Assembly: GCA_026991065.1 (NCBI GenBank)
Contig: JALXCG010000324.1
Span: 1 to 20,990, forward strand
Direction of reading: 5' to 3'
DNA: 20,990 nt
Source of the DNA: Gemmatimonadota bacterium
GTDB taxonomy: Bacteria; GCA-2686955
A program made the translations under genes and the position numbers. A model generated the notes under the pieces. It was not told where the DNA came from. It made no database searches and saw only the letters and a program-made list of their open reading frames with translations. Shown here piece after piece: positions 15,099-20,990 of this stretch; the first letter of the stretch is position 1, and each line of letters starts with the position of its first letter.

Positions 15099-16977
15099 AA
15101 GTCGCCAGGAAGGCTTTCAGATAGCGATCCAGCGACTCCCGATGTACCGGACGCGGCAAACAACCGTCGATCCCCCCCAAACGGCAGCGCTCCTCCGCGT
15201 CGCGGCTTTCGTTGGGGACAATGCCGATGATCGGGGCCGGGTGGCGAACAACGCCTTGTTCCTCCATCGCGCGGATTGCCGTGCTGATGGCGAAACCATC
15301 CATCCCGGAGAGTTCGCAGTCGATCAGAATCAAGTCGAAGTCGTTTCGCTCCACCTCGGCCAGTGCTTTCGGGCCGCTGTCTACCACGAGTGCGCGCAGA
15401 TTGTGCGAGTGCAGATAGTCGCGAATCGCTTTTTGCGCTCCCGCCGCCTCCACCACCACCAGCACCTGCCCGCTGCCGGGCCGCTGCCCCGCACCATCCG
15501 CCGGCTGCTCCTCCGCGGCCGGAACCTCGCAACCGTTTCCGGCAGCCGCCGCCAGCGCCCTCTTCAGTTCGCTCTGCCGCAAGGGCTTGGCCAAGACCGC
15601 TTCAAACCCGCCTTCGTGCCCGTGTTGCCCCAGGTGGGCGATCGGCGCCAGAAGAATCAAGTGCGTATCGCGAACGTCGGGGTCGCGCCGCACCGCCTCC
15701 TTTAAACGCAGTGCCCCGGTGTTGTCTTCGACGAAACCGAAGATCGCCGCCGCCACCGGCCGCCCGGCAACCCGTGCTTCGCGCAGCCGGGCCAGGGTTC
15801 GATCGGCGCGAATGATGGGCCGCGCCGTCCCGCCCCAGGCGGTAATCTGGTGGCAGAGCATCGCCCGTGTTCGTGCGTGTGGCTCAGCCACCAGAAAGAT
15901 CGCCCCGTGCAGATCGAAGGTCGGCGAATCGACCGCCCGGTCCGCTTGCGGCGCCGCGTCCGCGTAGGGAAATGGCGCCACAAACGACACCTCGGTACCG
16001 CGTCCAAGCTCACTTTCAATGCGCAGGGTTCCCCCCATTTGACGCACAATCTGCCGGCTCACAGCCATGCCGAGTCCCGGAGCCGTCTTGTCCCTGCTCA
16101 CCACCTCCTCATCCCCGTACATGAGCTGGTCGACCATTGTCGCTCCCATGCCACAGCCGGTATCGACCACCGCGAAGCGCGCCAACTCCCCTTCAGTCGG
16201 GGCCACCCGCAACTCCACCCGCCCGCAGCGCGTGAACTGGACCGCGTTATTCGCCAGGTTCAGCAGAACTTGACGCAGCCGAACCGCGTCACCCAAACGC
16301 AATCGAACCAGCGATGGATCGGCATCCACCACCACCTCCAGCCCCTTGTGCTGCGCCCGGTGCGCCACCAAACGCCCCACCTCCTCGACACTCGCCCGCA
16401 GATCCAGAGGTCGCCGGCACAGCTCCATCTCGGGTGGCTCCAGTTGGGCAAAGCCCACCACATCTTCACAAGCGCGTGCCAGCACATCGGCGGCATTGAG
16501 CAGAGTCTCGATCGCCTCCTGGCCATCATCCTTGACGCCCAGCGCCAGCAACTCCTGCACCGCCTGCACAATGTGCTCCACCGGTCCCTGCAGGCTCTGC
16601 GTCAAATTGGCCAGCAGTGCACTCTTGGCTCGGCTGGTCTCCGCCGCCCGGTTGGTTGAAGACTCAGATTCCGGCAGTGCCCCCGCCTCTCCTTCCGGCT
16701 TCCGTCCCGCCTCCATTCGGGCCGTCCCCGCGGCGCCCTTCGTCGCCATCTTCAGCGCGGAGATCTCCTCCAGCGCCGCGCGCAGCCGTTCCTCCGTCAG
16801 GGCGGCTCTCTTCTCCAGTCGAGCCGCCGCCTTGGTCGCCTGATCCAACTGCGTCGCGAGTAACTTCCGTTCTCGCTCCGCGTGTTCAAGACGGGTCTGA
16901 TACTCGCGCAATTCGCGCAGCAGCGCCCGCACCCGCGGAGCGGATATACTCGGTTTCTGGACATTGGATTCCGGCAT
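15097..16977 (-). CDS. Degenerate hybrid histidine kinase with two receiver domains
   Basis: 626 residues, no membrane segment, so cytosolic. Domains: coiled coil (about 15-78), DHp-like region (about 115-180), HATPase (about 195-340), receiver 1 (about 357-475) and receiver 2 (about 503-625). The H-box, normally FLANMSHELRTPL, reads LLANLTQSLQGPV: the phospho-accepting His is Gln127. The ATPase boxes look intact: N-box with Asn240 and Asn244, G1 VDTGCGMG with Asp272, G2 GLGMAVSRQIV. Receiver 1 lacks the acidic pair (Ala364, Glu365) and the acceptor Asp. Receiver 2 keeps Asp553 but has Val509-Glu510 for the acidic pair, Val587 for Thr and Arg609 for Lys. It therefore probably acts as a pseudokinase, a sensor scaffold or an ATP-dependent partner of another protein. 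GGAGG at 16982-16986 supports the ATG. Confidence 0.87.
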   Translation of the reverse strand: MPESNVQKPSISAPRVRALLRELREYQTRLEHAERERKLLATQLDQATKAAARLEKRAALTEERLRAALEEISALKMATKGAAGTARMEAGRKPEGEAGALPESESSTNRAAETSRAKSALLANLTQSLQGPVEHIVQAVQELLALGVKDDGQEAIETLLNAADVLARACEDVVGFAQLEPPEMELCRRPLDLRASVEEVGRLVAHRAQHKGLEVVVDADPSLVRLRLGDAVRLRQVLLNLANNAVQFTRCGRVELRVAPTEGELARFAVVDTGCGMGATMVDQLMYGDEEVVSRDKTAPGLGMAVSRQIVRQMGGTLRIESELGRGTEVSFVAPFPYADAAPQADRAVDSPTFDLHGAIFLVAEPHARTRAMLCHQITAWGGTARPIIRADRTLARLREARVAGRPVAAAIFGFVEDNTGALRLKEAVRRDPDVRDTHLILLAPIAHLGQHGHEGGFEAVLAKPLRQSELKRALAAAAGNGCEVPAAEEQPADGAGQRPGSGQVLVVVEAAGAQKAIRDYLHSHNLRALVVDSGPKALAEVERNDFDLILIDCELSGMDGFAISTAIRAMEEQGVVRHPAPIIGIVPNESRDAEERCRLGGIDGCLPRPVHRESLDRYLKAFLAT

Positions 16978-17306
16978 CTCGCCTCCAGGAAAGAACCCCC
17001 ACGGGCCGCGAAATCATGCAGTCTTCAACCTCGGCCCATCTTCAGCATAATCTGCAACTGAGCATTTGTGGGCGCGCAACCGCTTTCTATTCTGTGCCGC
17101 AGTGCGTCATATGAAGAGTTTTCTCCGTTCCCCATTGTCTCATTATTGATATAAGTTTTGGCGTCCCGTCAACAGAACGGACACCGCGGCTGACGCCACC
17201 TTCCCCGCGGGCAGCCTTCTCGCCGAACCCGGTCTTCTTGCAGCCCTCCAAGGCTCAGGCTCAAAAGTCGCCCGATCTTCATTCACACCGGCCCCCTGGA
17301 GTTTCA
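16978..17306. other. Divergent intergenic region between the hybrid kinase and JAMM genes
   Basis: About 330 bases with no convincing gene. It is more AT-rich near 17100-17160 than the surroundings. On the minus strand TTGACG (17172-17167) and AATAAT (17147-17142), 19 bases apart, could be a promoter for the hybrid kinase with a leader of about 160 bases; the spacer is longer than usual. On the plus strand no clear promoter for the JAMM gene was found. Confidence 0.4.
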
Positions 17307-17801
17307 TTGCTTGCTCCCCTCCAGCACGGCGAATCTCTCTCCGCTGCCAAAGCGGAACTCTGCATCGCCGAAGCTGATCTGCGGCATCTCTTCGCCGCGG
17401 CAGCGAAGGCCTGGCCAGGCGAAATCTGCGGCCTCCTGCGCGGCCGCCGGATCGATCGGCGCAACTTCGTCAGCGCGGCGCTTCTGCTCCCCAACCAGGC
17501 CGCCGCCGGGGATCGCTTTCGCATCGATCCCCTGGCGCTGCTGCGCGCAGAATCGGCGGCAACCGCGGCTGGAGAGGTGATTGTGGGGGTTCTGCACAGC
17601 CATCCCGGGCCGGACCTGCGACCGTCGCTCGCCGATCAACGCAGCGCCGCGCTCGGCTATGGAGCGGGGTACTCGTGGTTGATCGTGAGCGCACCGCCCG
17701 GGCATCTGCCGCAAGCCCGCAGTTGGCGTCCGCTCGCCGCCCGCCCCGGCTTTGGCAGCGAAGCGATCGTTGTTGGCGCCAACACGCCGCTGCCGATTTG
17801 A
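17307..17801 (+). CDS. JAMM/MPN+ (M67) metalloprotease-like protein
   Basis: 164 residues from a TTG at 17307 that has GGAG at 17298-17301, five bases before it. An in-frame TTG at 17238 would add 23 residues but lacks such a site. The protein is essentially one MPN domain: Glu39 in WPGEICGLLRG, then VGVLHSHPGPDLRPSLADQ with His97, His99, Ser107 and Asp110. This is the complete zinc motif HxHx7SxxD with the upstream catalytic Glu. Bacterial relatives cleave ubiquitin-like sulfur carriers or C-terminal peptides; here no ThiS/MoaD-like or E1-like gene is adjacent, so the substrate is unknown. It is not membrane-bound or secreted by sequence. Confidence 0.83.
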   Translation: MLAPLQHGESLSAAKAELCIAEADLRHLFAAAAKAWPGEICGLLRGRRIDRRNFVSAALLLPNQAAAGDRFRIDPLALLRAESAATAAGEVIVGVLHSHPGPDLRPSLADQRSAALGYGAGYSWLIVSAPPGHLPQARSWRPLAARPGFGSEAIVVGANTPLPI

Positions 17802-18149
17802 GCCGCATCCTTCGCGCGTCAATCCGCGGCGACCCCGGCGGCATCGAAGCGGCGCAACGCAATCCAGTGACAACGCCGGCAAGTTCCTGGTCGCCCCTTG
17901 ACATCTCCCCCCGGCGTCCCCATTTTCCCGGCAGCGGTGACGTTTCCACTACGGGTTTCGCGTTCGAATCCCGCGGCGCTGGCGCTCACTCCACACTTTG
18001 CGGCCCTTCTCCGCGCATAGACTGGGGCGACCGGTAAGTATCCCCCCGGCCCCATAATCCTTGAGGAACGAAGCGCAGCAAAGCGACCAGAGTTGCCACC
18101 GCGTCCGGCCTTCGCCACGAATCCCCGTCAAAACCCGAAGGGGGGCCGA
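17802..18149. other. Long intergenic region upstream of rpsU
   Basis: About 350 bases with no supported gene. TTGACA at 17898-17903 is a perfect -35 hexamer but the 17-base position downstream has only CATTTT. CATAAT at 18053-18058 is a good -10 hexamer without a matching -35. Either could be part of an rpsU promoter. A TTCGAATCC string near 17962 resembles a tRNA T-loop, but no cloverleaf can be built around it. Confidence 0.4.
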
Positions 18150-18335
18150 ATGATTTCTGTTGCAGTGCGAGACGAAGAGTCCTTGGAGTTCGCCCTTCGC
18201 CGATTCAAACGGAGGTGCAAGCGTGAAGGCATTCTTCAGGACAGTCGGCGCACCACTTTCTACATCAAGCCCAGTGAGAAGCGTCGGGTCAAAGCCCACG
18301 AGGCGCGGGCACGCATTCTGCGTGGCCTGAACTGA
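18150..18335 (+). CDS. rpsU: Small ribosomal subunit protein S21
   Basis: A 61-residue basic protein, the normal S21 size. It binds the 30S platform near the anti-Shine-Dalgarno region. The family pattern is clear: ISVAVRDEESLEFALRRFKR, the CKREGIL segment and a basic C-terminal helix (SEKRRVKAHEARAR). The ATG at 18150 follows a strong G-rich ribosome site (AAGGGGGG, from 18139). Its transcript ends at a strong terminator that lies inside the facing kinase gene. It stands apart from the usual rpsU-dnaG-rpoD cluster. Confidence 0.93.
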   Translation: MISVAVRDEESLEFALRRFKRRCKREGILQDSRRTTFYIKPSEKRRVKAHEARARILRGLN

Positions 18336-18344
18336 CCCAATTTC

Positions 18345-19490
18345 CTATCCTGCAAATCCCGCACCGCTGGTGCCACCTGCGTCCGTTGCCGGTGGCACCA
18401 TTGTTTTTTGCGCCGGAAAACGGATCGCCACCAGGGTCTCGCCTGCGGCGTCCGCAGTGGTGTTGACGCTGAGAGTTGCCCGGTGCTGATCCACGATCCG
18501 TCGAATGGTCGCCAGCTCCAGGCCGGAGCCGTCCTGCGTCGCATGCCGCGGAGCAGCAACCGGACAATCTCTGCGGACCGGTGGAAACCCCTGACCCTGG
18601 TAGCGAATTTCGAGCAACGCCGCGGTTTCATTTGAGGGCGCGGGCGACCCGGGCGAAGCAGGAGTCCAGCAGCCCGTGCGAATGGTGACCCGGCCGCCCG
18701 GATGGGTTGCCGCCGCGACCCCCGCGACCAGGCTGAGCAGCAGGTGCCGCAGCTCACCCTCGTTGCCGTTGACCGGCGGCGGGGGCGGCGTGGTCTCGAT
18801 CTGGAGCTGCGCCCGGCTGCGCATGGAGAGCCGCAGCAGGGCGGAACTCTCGGCGATCAGGTCCTGGAGTCGGACCTGTTGCCGACCGGAACTCTCCTCG
18901 GCCGCGAAAGTGGAAATCTCGCGGCAAAGCGTTGCTGCTCTCTCCGCGGCATGGTCCAGGCGCTCCAGGTTGTGCCGAGCGCCGGCATCCGCGGCGATCG
19001 CGCGCCGGAGCAGGCCGGAGTTGCCCATGATGCCGGCCAGCAAGTTGTTGAACTCATGGGCGATCGCGGAGACCAGAGTGCCCAGGCGCAGCATCCGTTC
19101 AAGCCGTGGCGGAACCCCGCCCGCGCCCGGCAGGAGGGTGCACGGCACTAAGCTGCCGGCGATTGCGAATTCTGCTGTCGCGGGAGCCGGAGTCGCCAGC
19201 AGGAGGAGATGGCAGGTCGGCGACGGTGGATCGGCGAGTTCAAGCAGGGTTTGCCACGGTTGGCCGGCGCCGCAGGCGGCCAACCACTCATTGCGCACGC
19301 GTTCGCGCTCGCTGGCGGCGATCGCCTGCAGCCAGCCGAAGCCCAGCGCGGTTGCCGGATCGCGGCCGGTGGCCAGCCGCCAGCCGGGGCTCACAAAGAG
19401 AAACTCTCCCCGCCTGGTGGCGGCAAATGCAATCAGCGGCAGCGCCGCGAGAAGATCGGACGGGGGTGAATCGGGGTACGCGGCCGGCAC
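18345..19490 (-). CDS. PAS-domain histidine kinase with degenerate ATPase
   Basis: 381 residues from GTG at 19490, four bases after the rlmH stop; an ATG at 19577 would overlap rlmH by 83 bases. No membrane segment is seen. A PAS-like domain (about 12-85) includes FLFVSPGWRLATGRDPA. The DHp region has a good NtrB-type H-box, SAIAHEFNNLLAGIMGN, with His145. The ATPase domain is broken: the N-box LNLxxNAxDA reads LSLVAGVAAA (Asn to Ser253 and Gly257), G1 DTGxG reads YQGQG (Asp to Tyr297) and G2 reads GSGLEL. ATP binding is therefore doubtful while the acceptor His remains. The last 20 residues are encoded across the rpsU terminator. It probably receives phosphate from another kinase or acts as a phosphatase or scaffold. 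Confidence 0.82.
   Translation of the reverse strand: MPAAYPDSPPSDLLAALPLIAFAATRRGEFLFVSPGWRLATGRDPATALGFGWLQAIAASERERVRNEWLAACGAGQPWQTLLELADPPSPTCHLLLLATPAPATAEFAIAGSLVPCTLLPGAGGVPPRLERMLRLGTLVSAIAHEFNNLLAGIMGNSGLLRRAIAADAGARHNLERLDHAAERAATLCREISTFAAEESSGRQQVRLQDLIAESSALLRLSMRSRAQLQIETTPPPPPVNGNEGELRHLLLSLVAGVAAATHPGGRVTIRTGCWTPASPGSPAPSNETAALLEIRYQGQGFPPVRRDCPVAAPRHATQDGSGLELATIRRIVDQHRATLSVNTTADAAGETLVAIRFPAQKTMVPPATDAGGTSGAGFAG
18368..18409 (+). terminator. Strong rho-independent terminator of rpsU
   Basis: Ten-base perfect arms TGGTGCCACC (18368-18377) and GGTGGCACCA (18391-18400) enclose a 13-base loop and are followed by TTGTTTTTT (18401-18409). It starts 33 bases after the rpsU stop. 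The whole element lies within the last codons of the minus-strand kinase gene, which begins its stop at 18347. Confidence 0.88.
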
Positions 19491-19494
19491 GGAT

Positions 19495-19941
19495 TCAGGC
19501 TCGATGGTAGGGAGTCCCTTTGAGAATGGTGGCGGCACGGTAGATCTGCTCCAACAGGAGCAAGCGTGCCATCTCATGTGGAAAGGTCATGGCGGAAAGG
19601 GAGATGCGGGCATTCGCCGCGGCCAGCACCGATGCCGGCAAGCCGGCTGCCCCGCCAATCAGGAAGACCAGATCTCCATGGCGTCCCAGCTCCAGTTGCA
19701 AGCGCCTGGCAAACGCCACGGAATTCAGCTCAACCCCGGCTTCATCCAGGGCCGCCACCCAGCCGGCCGCGGCCATGCGGCGCAAGAGCGCGTCGGGACT
19801 GCGCACCGTGCCCCCCTTGCCTTCGGCGATCTCCTCAACCCGGGTGGGCAGGCCGCTCTTGCCGGCTCGTCGCGTGTAGTTGTCGCAAAGCGACTTCAGC
19901 GCCGGGTCACGCACTTTACCCACCGGCCAGATCAAGAGCAT
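19495..19941 (-). CDS. rlmH: 23S rRNA pseudouridine-1915 N3-methyltransferase RlmH
   Basis: A 148-residue SPOUT methyltransferase, close to the usual 155. It methylates pseudouridine 1915 in helix 69 of 23S rRNA on assembled 70S ribosomes. Signatures: FLIGGAAGLP (the trefoil-knot SAM loop), LSLSAMTFPHEMARLLLLEQ-type C-terminal helix (ISLSAMTFPHEMARLL) and the end EQIYRAATILKGTPYHRA. The N-terminus MLLIWPVGKVRDPALK is shortened relative to many members. The start overlaps the nadB stop by ten bases and the stop is four bases before the kinase start, so all three are probably one operon. Confidence 0.95.
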   Translation of the reverse strand: MLLIWPVGKVRDPALKSLCDNYTRRAGKSGLPTRVEEIAEGKGGTVRSPDALLRRMAAAGWVAALDEAGVELNSVAFARRLQLELGRHGDLVFLIGGAAGLPASVLAAANARISLSAMTFPHEMARLLLLEQIYRAATILKGTPYHRA

Positions 19942-20990
19942 CGCAGCGGACTCCAGGCGGGCTCCGCCGGCACCTGTTCGACCGTGGCCAACCCTCCCTG
20001 CGGATCTGAACGCACGATGGTGTCCAGCGGTGGATCGGTTGTTTCGGGGTGATCTTCCAGCCAGTGCAGGCCGCGGCTTTCGCGCCGACTGTAGGCGGCT
20101 TGAGCGATGATCAAGGCGGTGGTCGCCACCGACTGAAGCTCCAGCAACTCCACGCTCGGGGCATGGTGAGCGACGATCTCCTCGATGTCGGTGGCCAGCA
20201 GGGAGAGCCGTTCGGCGACCAGCTTCAGGCGCTTGCGGGAACGCACAATTCCCACATACTCCTGCATCATCTCGGCAATGCCGCAGCGCAGCTCGGTGAC
20301 CTGGTCAATTTCCGCGGGTTGCCTACCGCGGCTTTCAATCCGCGTCAACATGGCCCGCGCGGTCTGCTCGGCCGCGGGGCCGGGCACCGGACACCTGGTT
20401 CGCCAGGCCGACGCAGCGGCGCGATGAGCGAATACCACCGCCTCCAGCAGAGAGTTGGAGGCCAGGCGATTGGCTCCGTGAACCCCGGTGCAGGCGACTT
20501 CGCCGGCGGCGTGTAGTCCCGGCAGTGCGCTCTCGCCATCGTGGTTGGCAATGATGCCGCCGCAGGTGTAGTGCGCCGAGGGCGCCACCGGAATCGGCGC
20601 CTTCTCCGGGTTGATCCCGAGTTGCAGCAGCCGCTTGTGGATGTTGGGGAAACGCCGGCGAAAACTCCCCGGCGGGAAGTGTGTGACATCGAGCAGAACG
20701 TAGGGATCGTGGCGGGCCTTCAACTCAGAATCGATGGCGCGGGCGACAATATCCCGCGGCGCCAGCTCCTTGCGGTCGTCATAGCGATGCATGAAGCGCC
20801 GGCCGTCGCCGGTCCGCAGGATGCCGCCTTCGCCGCGGACCGCTTCCGAGATCAGAAAAGAGTCCGCGGAGTCGGTGATCAACGCTGTGGGGTGAAACTG
20901 AATGAACTCCATATTGGCGATCGGCACCCCGGCACGAAACGCCATCGCGATCCCGTCGCCGGTGGCGATGGTTGGATTGGTGGTGCGCTG
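19932..20990 (-). CDS. nadB: L-aspartate oxidase, 5'-truncated by the window
   Basis: The visible 352 codons are the C-terminal part of NadB, the FAD enzyme that oxidises aspartate to iminoaspartate for NAD synthesis; the N-terminal FAD-binding segment lies beyond base 20990. The frame enters as NPTIATGDGIAMAFRAG. Family features: MEFIQFHPTAL, SEAVRGEGGILR with the catalytic Arg, IPVAPSAHYTCGGI, GLHAAGEVACTGVHGANRLA, SNSLLEAVVF and the C-terminal helical domain ending in SRRESRGLHW. The presence of GVHGANRLASNSLLE distinguishes NadB from succinate dehydrogenase SdhA. The stop overlaps rlmH. Confidence 0.95.
   Translation of the reverse strand, partial: QRTTNPTIATGDGIAMAFRAGVPIANMEFIQFHPTALITDSADSFLISEAVRGEGGILRTGDGRRFMHRYDDRKELAPRDIVARAIDSELKARHDPYVLLDVTHFPPGSFRRRFPNIHKRLLQLGINPEKAPIPVAPSAHYTCGGIIANHDGESALPGLHAAGEVACTGVHGANRLASNSLLEAVVFAHRAAASAWRTRCPVPGPAAEQTARAMLTRIESRGRQPAEIDQVTELRCGIAEMMQEYVGIVRSRKRLKLVAERLSLLATDIEEIVAHHAPSVELLELQSVATTALIIAQAAYSRRESRGLHWLEDHPETTDPPLDTIVRSDPQGGLATVEQVPAEPAWSPLRCS

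Noticed and set aside
17940-17990. A tRNA suggested by GTTCGAATCCCGC
   Set aside because: The T-stem does not pair properly (two mismatches in five), there is no D-arm or anticodon arm upstream, and the flanking bases give no acceptor stem on either strand.
18676-20052. A 458-codon plus-strand frame over the kinase and rlmH
   Set aside because: It is antisense to two genes with clear motifs and has low-complexity composition.

Overview
The window is high-GC, densely packed bacterial chromosome with housekeeping content. lolA, a HtrA-type periplasmic protein and two lipoproteins point to a diderm (Gram-negative) cell. The DUF4837-like lipoprotein, a family best known from Bacteroidetes and relatives, together with the high GC and the mixed synteny, suggests an uncultivated lineage near the FCB group (for example Eisenbacteria- or Krumholzibacteria-like). 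This placement is tentative. No rRNA, tRNA, CRISPR array, insertion sequence or prophage was found.

Layout, left to right. On the plus strand: the 3' end of a HtrA-like gene whose catalytic serine position reads as alanine, a DUF4837-like lipoprotein gene and a candidate terminator (1-1794). Then aroB, a TPR gene, efp, accB, accC and thiE (1917-7245), followed by ftsK, lolA, rimO and a small TPR gene (7354-12669). A facing pair of hairpins (12693-12771) separates these from groES-groEL on the minus strand (12812-14818). Further right lie a minus-strand degenerate hybrid histidine-kinase gene (15097-16977), plus-strand genes for a JAMM-domain protein and ribosomal protein S21 (17307-18335), and a minus-strand run nadB-rlmH-PAS histidine kinase (18345-20990), with nadB running off the window.

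The housekeeping genes cover shikimate synthesis (aroB), translation (efp, rimO, rpsU, rlmH), fatty-acid initiation (accBC), thiamine and NAD synthesis (thiE, nadB), chromosome segregation (ftsK), lipoprotein traffic (lolA) and protein folding (groESL).

Three things stand out. (1) The groESL operon has a complete sigma-54 promoter layout: a consensus -24/-12 element, an exact IHF consensus and two related upstream half-palindromic sites, plus an inverted repeat with CIRCE geometry but a different sequence in the leader. (2) The two histidine kinases are degenerate in complementary ways. The hybrid kinase keeps its ATP-binding boxes but has Gln in place of the phospho-accepting His. The PAS kinase keeps the His but has lost the N-box Asn and the G1 Asp. 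They could work as a split kinase. (3) AroB keeps its metal ligands and NAD motifs but carries substitutions at four usual active-site positions, so its activity or substrate may differ from standard 3-dehydroquinate synthase.
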